Of a stretch of 64,000 bases of DNA, positions 25,272 to 33,197 are shown piece by piece. Location: positions 1 to 64,000 of the forward strand of contig JAHZAT010000041.1 in NCBI GenBank assembly GCA_019423795.1, read 5' to 3'. How positions within the stretch are numbered: the stretch's first letter is position 1; every line of letters starts with the position of its first letter. The position numbers and the translations under genes were made by a program. The notes beneath the pieces are model-generated. The model did not search any database. It worked only from the letters and a program-made list of their open reading frames with translations, and was not told the origin of the DNA. Origin of the DNA: Clostridiales bacterium (GTDB lineage: Bacteria; Bacillota; Clostridia; Lachnospirales; Lachnospiraceae).

Positions 25272-26492
25272 ATGAAGAATATGCTAGTTGCCCAGTCAGG
25301 AGGACCATCTGCAGCAATTAATGCTACGATCACAGGTGTGATCGACGCAGGAATTGCAAGTGATCAGGTGGGACATGTTTATGGAGCACGGAATGGAATC
25401 AAAGGTGTACTGAATGAAAACTTTGTAAATTTAGATGAGGTGTGTGACACAAAAGAAAAAAGAGATCTGCTTTCTGTAACACCAGCAGCAGCGTTGGGAT
25501 CATGCCGCTGGAAACTAAAAGATCCGAAAGAAAATGCGGAAGAATTCGAGGAGATCATTCGCATTTTAAGAAAGAATAATATAGGATATTTTGTCTATAC
25601 AGGTGGAAATGATTCGATGGATACTGTATATAAGTTATCCATTTATTGCAAAGAAAATAACATAGATGATATTAAAGTTATGGGAGCACCAAAGACGATA
25701 GATAATGACCTTGGAGAGACAGATCATTGTCCTGGATTCGGTTCTGCTGCTAAATTTATTGCAACAGCATTTACAGAAATTGCATGTGACTGCTTTGTAT
25801 ACGATGTACCATCTGTAACGATCGTAGAAGTCATGGGGAGAAATGCCGGATGGCTGACGGCATCTTCAGCACTTGCAAGAACAGAAGAAAGACGAGTTCC
25901 ACAACTCATTTATCTGTGCGAGAAAGTATTTGATGAAGAAAAATTCATCGAAGACGTTAACAAAGCACTTGAGAAAGAGAATAATATTATTGTGGCAGTC
26001 AGTGAAGGCGTGAAAGATGCCACAGGACATTATGTTGGTGAGGAAACAAAATCTGGGAAAGAAGATGCGTTTGGACATAAATATCTATCTGGAATCGGAA
26101 AATATCTAGAAGGTTTAGTAGGTAATAGGATCGGATGCAAAGTAAGATCTGTAGAATTAAATATTCTTCAAAGATGTGCTGGATATATGTTAAGCGAAAC
26201 AGATATCATTGAATCAAGAAATCTTGGAGCATTTGCAGCGGTTAGTGCGATCCGTGGGGAAAGCGGAAAAATGTCTGCATTAAAGAGAATTTGTGATGAT
26301 CCATATCAGGTAGAAATTGAATTAGCAGATTTGTCTAAGATCGCAAACTTTGAAAAAAAAGTACCGATGGAATGGATCAATGAAGAAGGCAATGACATTA
26401 AAGATGATTTGCTTACATATTTAAAACCACTAATTCAGGGAGAAGTGCAAATACCATATGAGAATGGAGTGCCAAGGCATTTTATTTTATAG
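25272..26492 (+). CDS. 6-phosphofructokinase, pyrophosphate-type
   Basis: Phosphorylates fructose-6-phosphate to the 1,6-bisphosphate in glycolysis. The 406-residue sequence carries VAQSGGPSAAINAT, GGNDSMDT, MGAPKTIDNDLGETDHCPGFG and VEVMGRNAGWLTA. In ATP-dependent enzymes the second motif is GGDGS; an acidic residue in place of the glycine together with PKTIDND is the known signature of PPi-dependent enzymes. So the phosphoryl donor is predicted to be pyrophosphate and the step reversible. The start at 25272 follows AAAGGAG; an in-frame ATG at 25239 lies just after the promoter and lacks a site. It is monocistronic and ends at a strong terminator. Confidence 0.9.
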   Translation: MKNMLVAQSGGPSAAINATITGVIDAGIASDQVGHVYGARNGIKGVLNENFVNLDEVCDTKEKRDLLSVTPAAALGSCRWKLKDPKENAEEFEEIIRILRKNNIGYFVYTGGNDSMDTVYKLSIYCKENNIDDIKVMGAPKTIDNDLGETDHCPGFGSAAKFIATAFTEIACDCFVYDVPSVTIVEVMGRNAGWLTASSALARTEERRVPQLIYLCEKVFDEEKFIEDVNKALEKENNIIVAVSEGVKDATGHYVGEETKSGKEDAFGHKYLSGIGKYLEGLVGNRIGCKVRSVELNILQRCAGYMLSETDIIESRNLGAFAAVSAIRGESGKMSALKRICDDPYQVEIELADLSKIANFEKKVPMEWINEEGNDIKDDLLTYLKPLIQGEVQIPYENGVPRHFIL

Positions 26493-26506
26493 TTAGATAT
26501 ATAAAT

Positions 26507-26550
26507 AAGATCCGAGATACTGTTTGTTGTGCAGCATCTCGGATCTTTGT
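26507..26550. terminator. Bidirectional terminator
   Basis: A 16-position stem with one mismatch (26507-26522 with 26532-26547) between the phosphofructokinase gene and the convergent YihY-family gene. The T tract on the plus strand is short. Confidence 0.8.
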
Positions 26551-27404
26551 TATCTGATTTCATAAGGAATATGAGATTGTTTCTTGCTTTTAGTTGATTG
26601 GGATATAAAATAATGATTGATCTCGGCTCCGATAAAAAGCATCATCATACAAAAATACAACCAGAACAAAGTCAGTAAGATACTTGTAAGTCCTCCGTAC
26701 ATGGTACTGAAAAAAGAGAAATTATCAAAATACATTGAGAAGAAGAAGGATAATACTAACCATGCAGCAGAACTAAACAATGCTCCAGGAAGAATTTCCT
26801 TTGTCTTAAAGTTTTCACTTGGCAGAAAACGATACATAATGATGAAAACAATCATAAATGTAAAGAATGCAAGTAAAAATCGGATAGCTGCGAAAAAAAC
26901 ACGTTTGTTTTCAAGCACAGGTTCCAATCGATATAATTGAAGCAATAAAGAATTACCAAACAGTAAAAGGATCAATCCAAATAATACGGCAATGGCTAAA
27001 AGTCCGATATAGATGCTTGAAATAAATCGTAAAACAAAATAATTTCTTTTCTCAGGAATCTCATGAATGGTATTAAGTCCTGTCATCATAGACAAGATTC
27101 CTTTCGATGCAGACCATAATAAAGTAAGGATTGTGATCGACATATAAGTTGTTGTAAGTTTTCCGTTTAAAGATCTTATGATCGGTACGAGCATTCCACT
27201 GTATTTGGGTGGCAGATAAGTAAGAACCAGTTCTATCATATCATTTGGTGTGATCGGAAAATACTTTGTAAGACTTAGTACTACGATCATAAACGGAAAA
27301 AATGAAAGAATCGTAAAGAAAGCAGCCTGTGCAGAGAACGCAGTTACGTGATCTCGCTGTGCTTTATCTATGATCGATCCAATCATGGAAATTAATTTTA
27401 ACAT
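26550..27404 (-). CDS. YihY/virulence factor BrkB family membrane protein
   Basis: A 284-residue polytopic membrane protein of the YihY (formerly ribonuclease BN-like) family, whose function is unresolved; proposals include transport. Six hydrophobic segments are visible. Family landmarks are AFSAQAAFFTILSFFPF near the N terminus, the PPKYSGMLVPI segment, KGILSMMTGLNTIHE, and a GGLTSILLTLFWLYFCMMMLFIGAEINHYF end. The C terminus is a short basic tail. GAGGT lies upstream of the ATG. It is divergent from licT, about 430 bases away. Confidence 0.9.
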   Translation of the reverse strand: MLKLISMIGSIIDKAQRDHVTAFSAQAAFFTILSFFPFMIVVLSLTKYFPITPNDMIELVLTYLPPKYSGMLVPIIRSLNGKLTTTYMSITILTLLWSASKGILSMMTGLNTIHEIPEKRNYFVLRFISSIYIGLLAIAVLFGLILLLFGNSLLLQLYRLEPVLENKRVFFAAIRFLLAFFTFMIVFIIMYRFLPSENFKTKEILPGALFSSAAWLVLSFFFSMYFDNFSFFSTMYGGLTSILLTLFWLYFCMMMLFIGAEINHYFISQSTKSKKQSHIPYEIR

Positions 27405-27525
27405 AATTTAATACCTCGTAATTGATACCTCATAATATCATAATTCAAGCGATTGTACAAGGTTTGGATTCTAGAGATCTGAGATTTGGATTTTAAGAAA
27501 TATCATAAATATGCAAAAAGACATA

Positions 27526-27554
27526 TTGCATAGAGAATAAATATGTGGTATAGT
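27526..27554 (+). promoter_or_regulatory. Possible upstream promoter for licT
   Basis: TTGCAT at 27526-27531 and TATAGT at 27549-27554, spacer 17. It is 100 bases upstream of the better one and its use is uncertain. Confidence 0.35.
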
Positions 27555-27631
27555 TCCTATCAGAGTAAAAAAGAAATTATAATTATTTAAAAAGAATAAA
27601 CAAATTATAAAAAAATTCTTAAATTATTCTA

Positions 27632-27660
27632 TTGACAAAGTAAAAAGACCTTGTTAAAAT
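27632..27660 (+). promoter_or_regulatory. Promoter for the licT-PTS operon
   Basis: Consensus TTGACA at 27632-27637 and TAAAAT at 27655-27660, spacer 17. Transcription from about 27667 would run directly into the first RAT. Confidence 0.75.
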
Positions 27661-27691
27661 ATAAACATAAGTTAACAAGAGATTATGAGGA

Positions 27692-27778
27692 GGATTGTTA
27701 CTGGTAGTGCAGGCTAAACCAACTTATTGAATTTCACAGTAGGGAAAGTGGAAGCATATAAGTACGGTTTATTTTTTT
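27692..27778 (+). promoter_or_regulatory. RAT antiterminator site 1 with overlapping terminator (licT leader)
   Basis: Positions 27692-27720 match the LicT/BglG ribonucleic antiterminator (GGATTGTTACTG...GCAGGCTAAACC). The last bases AAACC (27717-27721 region) also form the 5' arm of a terminator whose 3' arm ATAAG...GGTTT is at 27758-27770, followed by seven T. The two structures exclude each other, as in licS and bglP leaders: bound LicT stabilises the RAT and transcription continues. Confidence 0.88.
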
Positions 27779-27836
27779 GTGAAATGTGCAGCTGGTAAGA
27801 CTAAAGTCTTTCCGTTGGAGAGTATGAGGTAAGGTT

Positions 27837-28667
27837 GTGCAGATTACAAAGATTGTAAATAATAATATTGTAATTTCAGAAGACAAGAATCATAAAGAAG
27901 TCGTGCTGATGGGTAAGGGCCTTGGTTTTCAGAAACATAAGGGAGATGAGATCAAGACAAGTCAGATTGAGAAGACTTACGTCATGAAAGACCATGGTAT
28001 GACACAGCGTTTTCAGGAGATGTTAACTGATATCCCAATCGAGAGAGTGAAGATTTGTAATAAGATCATTCAATATGCGAAGGATACATTACAGAAGAAT
28101 ATTAATGATAATATTTATATTTCACTTACCGACCATATCAATTTTGCAATTGAGAGAGTGGAGATGGGAGTGCCGTTCCAGAATCCGTTTTTATGGGAGA
28201 TCAAGAAGTTTTATTATCAGGAGTACCTGATCGGGAAAGTAGCGATCGGTATGATCGAGAAAGAATTGAAAGTGACGCTTCCTCAGGATGAAGCAGCGTT
28301 TATCGCATTACATATTGTGAATGCAGAACTTGATCTGGATATGACAGAGATGGTTTCGATGACGAAGCTTGTGAACGATATTTTAAAGATTGTGGATAAA
28401 CACTTTGGAGAACAGATCGATAAGGAATCTGTTTTCTATGAGAGATTTATCACACATTTAAAGTTCTTTGCGCAGAGAGTTTATATGGGCAAGGAAGTAA
28501 GAAGTGATGATACAGAATTCCAGGAGATCATAAGGAATAAGTATCACGAATGTATTGAATGCGTAGATGAAATTAAGAACTATGTGAAGAAGACTTGCAA
28601 TCATGATATTACAGATGAAGAACTTATGTATTTAACCGTACATATCAAGCGAGTTACTACAAGATAA
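27837..28667 (+). CDS. licT: LicT/BglG-family transcription antiterminator
   Basis: RNA-binding antiterminator controlled by PTS phosphorylation. The 276-residue protein has an N-terminal co-antiterminator domain (QITKIVNNNIVISED, VLMGKGLGFQKHKGD) and two PRD domains; PRD histidines appear in LTDHINFAIER and LHIVNAELDL in the first, and ERFITHLKFFAQR and VHIKRVTT in the second. In this family PRD1 phosphorylation by the cognate EII inactivates and PRD2 phosphorylation by HPr activates. The start is GTG 27837 with GAGGT six bases upstream. It is unusual that the downstream target is a mannose-family PTS. Its own leader carries a RAT, so it should be autoregulated. Confidence 0.93.
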   Translation: MQITKIVNNNIVISEDKNHKEVVLMGKGLGFQKHKGDEIKTSQIEKTYVMKDHGMTQRFQEMLTDIPIERVKICNKIIQYAKDTLQKNINDNIYISLTDHINFAIERVEMGVPFQNPFLWEIKKFYYQEYLIGKVAIGMIEKELKVTLPQDEAAFIALHIVNAELDLDMTEMVSMTKLVNDILKIVDKHFGEQIDKESVFYERFITHLKFFAQRVYMGKEVRSDDTEFQEIIRNKYHECIECVDEIKNYVKKTCNHDITDEELMYLTVHIKRVTTR

Positions 28668-28686
28668 AAGTTTATATTGTTGATCA

Positions 28687-28822
28687 GGATTGTTACTGGT
28701 AATGCAGGCTAAACTTGATTTGAATCATGGATTTTCCAGAAAGTCCAGGTTTCTTCGTGAATATATTTTTGCGGGGAGATTTGAATGATGGGAATTTGCG
28801 GATTTGAATCAGGTTTTTTTAT
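28687..28822 (+). promoter_or_regulatory. RAT antiterminator site 2 with overlapping terminator (PTS leader)
   Basis: Positions 28687-28715 nearly repeat RAT site 1. The AAAC at 28711-28714 begins a 16-bp arm (28711-28726) that pairs completely, with three G-U pairs, with 28801-28816, followed by a T tract. So a second LicT-controlled terminator lies between licT and the mannose PTS genes. Confidence 0.88.
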
Positions 28823-28842
28823 TTATAAGAATTTCTTATAAA
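28822..28842. repeat. 21-bp palindrome upstream of the mannose PTS genes
   Basis: A perfect 10-1-10 inverted repeat (core TTATAAGAA T TTCTTATAA), directly after the terminator T tract. TATAAT follows at 28846-28851. It could be an operator on a secondary promoter; the matching -35 is poor. Confidence 0.45.
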
Positions 28843-28891
28843 ATATATAATTAATTAGCTTATGAAAATATAGAAAAGGAGGAATAAAAAA

Positions 28892-29875
28892 ATGGTAGGA
28901 ATTATTCTTGCTACACATGGTGATTTCGCCAAGGGTATCTTACAGTCTGGATCCATGATTTTTGGTGACCAGCCGAATGTTGCGGCTTGTACATTACAGC
29001 CAAGCATGGGACCAGAAGACATCAAGAAACAGATGGAAGATGCCATTGCCGGATTCGAAAACCAGGATGAAGTGCTGATTATGGTTGATTTATGGGGTGG
29101 AACTCCATTTAACCAGGCAAATGGATTAATTGCCGGTCATGAGGACAAATGGGCAATCGTTGCCGGATTAAACCTTCCAATGTTAATCGATGCATACGCA
29201 TCTCGTATGACAATGGATACAGCACATGAAGTTGCAGCTCAGATTTCCGGAAGCGGAAAAGAAGGTGTAAGAATCTATCCAGAATCTCTTGAACCTAAGA
29301 AAGAAGAAGCTGTACCAGCTGCTGCAGCAGCACCTCAGGGAGCAATCCCAGAAGGAACAGTACTTGGAGACGGTCACATCAAGATCGGTCTTACTCGTAT
29401 CGACACTCGTTTATTACATGGACAGGTAGCCACAACATGGACAAAGATGGTAAACCCAGACCGTATCATCGTTGTATCTGATGCTGTATCAAAAGATGAT
29501 CTTCGTAAGAGAATGATCATTGAGGCAGCACCTCCAGGAGTAAAAGCTCATGTTATTCCAATCTGGAAGATGATCGAAGTATCAAAAGATCCAAGATTTG
29601 GTGAAACAAAAGCAATGCTTCTGTTTGAAACACCTCAGGATGTATTAAAAGCAATCGAAGGCGGAGTTGACATCAAAGAAGTTAACTTAGGATCTCTGGC
29701 ACATTCAACAGGTAAAGTTGTCGTAACAAAAGCCGTTGCAATGGGTAAAGAAGATGTAGAAACTTTCGAGAAACTGATTGACAAAGGTGTTACATTTAAC
29801 GTACGTAAAGTACCAAGCGATTCTCCAGAAAACATGGACGAAATGCTTAAGAAAGCGAAAGCAGAACTTAAATAA
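28892..29875 (+). CDS. PTS mannose-family EIIAB component
   Basis: Cytoplasmic two-domain phosphocarrier that passes phosphate from HPr to the incoming sugar. The IIA domain (residues 1 to about 135) has the phospho-histidine in IILATHGDFAKGI (His9) and LWGGTPFNQA. An Ala/Pro-rich linker follows (about 145-160). The IIB domain contains IGLTRIDTRLLHGQVATTW with its phospho-histidine near residue 176, and VDIKEVNLGSLAHS. The length (327) is that of fused ManX-type proteins. AAAGGAGG precedes the ATG. It is the first of three PTS genes, downstream of a LicT-controlled terminator. The substrate may be mannose, glucose, fructose or an amino sugar. Confidence 0.95.
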   Translation: MVGIILATHGDFAKGILQSGSMIFGDQPNVAACTLQPSMGPEDIKKQMEDAIAGFENQDEVLIMVDLWGGTPFNQANGLIAGHEDKWAIVAGLNLPMLIDAYASRMTMDTAHEVAAQISGSGKEGVRIYPESLEPKKEEAVPAAAAAPQGAIPEGTVLGDGHIKIGLTRIDTRLLHGQVATTWTKMVNPDRIIVVSDAVSKDDLRKRMIIEAAPPGVKAHVIPIWKMIEVSKDPRFGETKAMLLFETPQDVLKAIEGGVDIKEVNLGSLAHSTGKVVVTKAVAMGKEDVETFEKLIDKGVTFNVRKVPSDSPENMDEMLKKAKAELK

Positions 29876-29907
29876 TCAATTTATAAAAATATATAGGAGG
29901 AATTATC

Positions 29908-30705
29908 ATGTCAGTTATTTCAATGGTATTAGTTGTTATCGTTGCATTCCTGGCTGGTATGGAAGGTGTCCTGGATGAATTCCAGTTCCATCAGCCATTA
30001 GTAGCTTGTACATTAATCGGACTTGTAACCGGACAGCTTGTTCCTTGCATCATCCTTGGAGGTAGTCTTCAGATGATCGCTTTAGGATGGGCTAACATCG
30101 GTGCAGCCGTTGCCCCAGATGCTGCATTAGCAGCCGTTGCATCTGCAATCATTCTTGTTCAAGGTGGACAGGGAAGAGCTGGTGTTGATACTGCCATCGC
30201 AGTAGCAATCCCATTAGCAGTAGCAGGATTATTCTTAACAATGATCGTTCGTACACTTTCCGTTATCTGTGTTCATCAGATGGATGCAGCTGCTACAAAA
30301 GGTAGCTTCAAAGGTGTAGAAGCATGGCATATCATTGCAGTTTGTTTACAGGGTATCCGTATCGCGATCCCAGCAGCAGCATTACTTGCAATTCCATCAT
30401 CTGCCGTAGCTGCAGCATTAAATAGTATGCCAGCATGGTTAACAGATGGTATGTCCATCGGTGGTGGTATGGTCGTAGCCGTAGGTTACGCAATGGTTAT
30501 CAACATGATGGCTACAAAAGAAGTATGGCCTTTCTTCGCAATTGGTTTCTGTCTGGCTGCTGTTTCAGACTTAACACTGATCGCATTAGGTGTTATCGCT
30601 GTATCTATGGCACTGATTTACCTGAAACTGTCTGAGAATGCAGGATCTGGTAACGGTGGAAGCAATACTGGTGACCCATTAGGCGATATTTTAAATGATT
30701 ATTGA
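29908..30705 (+). CDS. PTS mannose-family EIIC component
   Basis: Membrane component that with IID forms the sugar channel. The 265-residue protein has multiple hydrophobic helices and family landmarks GMEGVLDEFQFHQPLVACTL and GLVTGQL near the start, LGGSLQMIALGWANIGAAVAPDAALA and GQGRAGVDTAIAVAIP in the middle. The C terminus is Gly/Asn rich. AGGAGG precedes the ATG. Codon choice in this gene and its neighbours favours CGT and GTT/GTA more than most of the window, suggesting strong expression. Confidence 0.95.
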   Translation: MSVISMVLVVIVAFLAGMEGVLDEFQFHQPLVACTLIGLVTGQLVPCIILGGSLQMIALGWANIGAAVAPDAALAAVASAIILVQGGQGRAGVDTAIAVAIPLAVAGLFLTMIVRTLSVICVHQMDAAATKGSFKGVEAWHIIAVCLQGIRIAIPAAALLAIPSSAVAAALNSMPAWLTDGMSIGGGMVVAVGYAMVINMMATKEVWPFFAIGFCLAAVSDLTLIALGVIAVSMALIYLKLSENAGSGNGGSNTGDPLGDILNDY

Positions 30706-30725
30706 TTAAGAAGGAGGTAAGAAAA

Positions 30726-31640
30726 ATGGCAGAAAATAAAGTTCAATTAACAAAAAAAGATAGATTATCTGTAGCATTACGTTCTACTTTCCTTCAGGGT
30801 TCTTGGAACTATGAACGTATGCAGAATGGTGGTTGGTGTTTCGCAATGATCCCAGCTATCAAGAAATTATACACAAACAAAGAAGATCAGATCGCAGCGT
30901 TAAAACGTCATCTGGAATTCTTCAACACACATCCTTATGTAGCATCTCCAGTAATTGGTGTTACACTGGCTCTGGAAGAAGATAAAGCAAACGGAGCACC
31001 TGTAGAAGACAGTGCGATCCAGGGTGTTAAAGTCGGAATGATGGGACCTTTAGCTGGTGTTGGTGATCCAGTATTCTGGTTCACAGCAAGACCTATCCTT
31101 GGAGCTTTAGGAGCTTCTCTTGCAATGGGTGGAAGCATCCTTGGTCCAGTTTTATTCTTCGTATTATGGAACGTTATCCGTTGGGCATTTATGTGGTATA
31201 CACAGGAATTTGGTTACAACGTAGGAACAAAGATCACAGAAGACTTATCTGGTGGATTACTTCAGAAAGTTACAAAAGGAGCATCTATCCTTGGTATGTT
31301 CGTCCTTGGTGCATTGATCGAACGTTGGGTAAGTATCAACTTTACTCCAGTTGTATCTAAAGTTACATTAAGTGAAGGAGCTTATATCGATTGGGCTAAA
31401 CTTCCAGCAGGAGCTGAAGGAATCAAAACTGCATTAGCACAGCAGGCATCCGGTATGGCACTTGATCCAACGAAGGTTACAACTCTTCAGGACAACTTAA
31501 ACTCCCTGATTCCTGGATTTGTACCATTACTGTTAACACTGTTATGCATGTGGTTATTAAAGAAAAACGTTTCTCCAATCATCATTATCATCGCATTATT
31601 CATCGTTGGTATCGGTGGACACGTTATTGGATTATTATAA
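30726..31640 (+). CDS. PTS mannose-family EIID component
   Basis: Second membrane component of the mannose-type transporter, 304 residues. Landmarks are LRSTFLQGSWNYERMQNGGWCFAMIPAI near the N terminus, HLEFFNTHPYVASPVIGV, GPLAGVGDPVFWFTARPILGALGASLA and a hydrophobic C-terminal end. AAGGAGGTAA precedes the ATG at 30726; an earlier ATG at 30702 overlaps the IIC stop and would place the Shine-Dalgarno inside the gene. A strong terminator follows, so the operon is licT-IIAB-IIC-IID. Confidence 0.95.
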   Translation: MAENKVQLTKKDRLSVALRSTFLQGSWNYERMQNGGWCFAMIPAIKKLYTNKEDQIAALKRHLEFFNTHPYVASPVIGVTLALEEDKANGAPVEDSAIQGVKVGMMGPLAGVGDPVFWFTARPILGALGASLAMGGSILGPVLFFVLWNVIRWAFMWYTQEFGYNVGTKITEDLSGGLLQKVTKGASILGMFVLGALIERWVSINFTPVVSKVTLSEGAYIDWAKLPAGAEGIKTALAQQASGMALDPTKVTTLQDNLNSLIPGFVPLLLTLLCMWLLKKNVSPIIIIIALFIVGIGGHVIGLL

Positions 31641-31660
31641 GAATGATCAAGCACATATAC

Positions 31661-31686
31661 AAAAGGCCCGGATGTCCGGGCTTTTT
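31661..31686 (+). terminator. Terminator of the licT-mannose PTS operon
   Basis: A GC-rich stem (GCCCGG at 31666-31671 with CCGGGC at 31676-31681), flanked by AAAA and TTTTT. Confidence 0.9.
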
Positions 31687-31735
31687 GCTTATATAAGAAG
31701 AAAGTTTATATAAATAAAATAGACAAAAAGTCATC

Positions 31736-31764
31736 TTGTATAAGCAAAGAAAATTGTATAAAAT
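31736..31764 (+). promoter_or_regulatory. Probable promoter for the DUF956 gene
   Basis: TTGTAT at 31736-31741 and TAAAAT at 31759-31764, spacer 17. Confidence 0.5.
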
Positions 31765-31798
31765 AAACAAAGAGAACATATGAAACGAAGGAGGGCTT

Positions 31799-32191
31799 AT
31801 GGCACAATCAATTAATACAAGAGTCGATGTTGTAGTAGAGGCAACGTCTTATCAGGGACTTACAAACTATGGAAAGATCATGGTCGGAGATAAAGGATTT
31901 GAATTCTTTAATACAAGAAATGTCAATGATTATATTCAGATTCCATGGGGAGAAGTTGATTATGTGATCGCATCTGTGATGTTTAAAGGAAAGAAGATTC
32001 CACGTTACGCGATTCAGACAAAGAAAAATGGAACTTATTCTTTTGCGTCCAAAGAACCAAAGAAAGTGTTGCGTGCGATCAACCAATATATACCATCCGA
32101 GCGTCTTGTACGTTCTTTAAGCTTCTTTGATGTGTTAAAACGTAATTTTATGCCATCTAAGAAGAGTGTGAAGATCAAAAAACAAAAGTAA
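31799..32191 (+). CDS. DUF956 family protein (ManO-like)
   Basis: A 130-residue soluble protein of the DUF956 family, which is nearly always found next to mannose-family PTS genes and has been called ManO; its molecular role is not settled, though a part in PTS control is assumed. Landmarks are VVEATSYQGLTNYGKIMVGDKGFEFFN, IQIPWGEVDYVIASVMFKGKKI and FASKEPKKVLRAI. The end is basic (KKSVKIKKQK). GGAGGGCTT precedes the ATG. Here it lies behind a terminator and its own probable promoter, so it may be expressed even when LicT blocks the PTS genes. Confidence 0.88.
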   Translation: MAQSINTRVDVVVEATSYQGLTNYGKIMVGDKGFEFFNTRNVNDYIQIPWGEVDYVIASVMFKGKKIPRYAIQTKKNGTYSFASKEPKKVLRAINQYIPSERLVRSLSFFDVLKRNFMPSKKSVKIKKQK

Positions 32192-32226
32192 CTTTTGGTT
32201 ACAAGATGAAAAAGGAGAAGGCTGTT

Positions 32227-33162
32227 ATGGGACATATTTTAAGAATGAATCCGGTTTTTAAAGAAATGATCTGGGGTGGAACAAAATTAAAAGATATTTA
32301 TGGATATGAGATCCCGAGTGATCACACAGGAGAGTGCTGGGCAATTTCTGCACATAAGAATGGAGATTGTACAATCGCGGATGGAGAATACGAAGGAAAA
32401 ACTTTATCTTGGCTGTTTGAAAATCACAGAGAATTATTTGGAAATATCGAAGGAAATCAATTTCCATTACTTGTAAAGATCATTGATGCCAAAAATGATT
32501 TATCTGTACAGGTGCATCCAGATGATGCTTATGCCAAAGAACATGAAAATTCTCTTGGAAAAACAGAATGTTGGTTTGTACTTCAGGCAGATGAAGGAAC
32601 AAAAATGGTGATGGGACATCATGCAAAAACAAAAGAAGAGTTTATAAAAGCAATTGAGGATGATGATTATGAACATCTATTAAATTCATTTAAGATCAAA
32701 GAGGGAGATTTCTTCTACATTCCATCAGGAACATTACATGCGATCTGTAGTGGATCTTTAATCTATGAAGCGCAGCAGTCTTCAGATATCACATATCGTG
32801 TCTATGATTATCATAGAAAAGATGCAGATGGAAATGAAAGACAGCTTCATGTAAAGCAGTCAATCGATGTAACAAATGTACCTGCCAACATAGATCAGAA
32901 CAAAGAATTTCTTCAGACAACTCTTGAGAATGGTATAAAAACAAGATATGTTGATAGTGAATTTTTTAAAGTTGATCGTTATGAGTTGACTGGTAAAAAT
33001 GTGATTCAAAATGACAATCCGTTTATGATGGTAAGTATTACGGAAGGATCTGGAACATTAGAAGAAAATAAAGTGAAAAAAGGAGATCATTTTGTTATTT
33101 GTTCTGATCAGAAAGAAGTTATTTTTGATGGTACAATGGAAATAATGATCTCTACATTGTAA
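32227..33162 (+). CDS. manA: Mannose-6-phosphate isomerase, class I
   Basis: Zinc enzyme that converts mannose-6-phosphate to fructose-6-phosphate. The 311-residue cupin-type sequence has MNPVFKEMIWGGTKL, LSVQVHPDDAYAKEHE (metal-binding Gln and His), LGKTECWFVLQ (Glu) and FFYIPSGTLHAI (His), then the IYEAQQSSDITYRVYDY substrate segment. It is of the short Firmicute type. The start at 32227 was chosen because the earlier ATG at 32206 forms part of the AAAAAGGAG site. It follows DUF956 by about 35 bases and precedes a glucose-family PTS by 35 bases, supporting mannose entry through the upstream PTS. Confidence 0.95.
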   Translation: MGHILRMNPVFKEMIWGGTKLKDIYGYEIPSDHTGECWAISAHKNGDCTIADGEYEGKTLSWLFENHRELFGNIEGNQFPLLVKIIDAKNDLSVQVHPDDAYAKEHENSLGKTECWFVLQADEGTKMVMGHHAKTKEEFIKAIEDDDYEHLLNSFKIKEGDFFYIPSGTLHAICSGSLIYEAQQSSDITYRVYDYHRKDADGNERQLHVKQSIDVTNVPANIDQNKEFLQTTLENGIKTRYVDSEFFKVDRYELTGKNVIQNDNPFMMVSITEGSGTLEENKVKKGDHFVICSDQKEVIFDGTMEIMISTL

Positions 33163-33197
33163 TCTTATAGACAGAATATATTAATAAGGAAGTTTTT

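Larger units (their letters stand above)
27405..27836. other. Gene-free stretch with promoters and the licT leader
   Basis: No credible coding sequence is present. The right half holds two promoter candidates, a RAT element and a terminator, given separately. The left half (27405-27520) is AT-rich and contains only the minus-strand leader of the YihY gene; I see no clear promoter for that gene. Confidence 0.7.
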
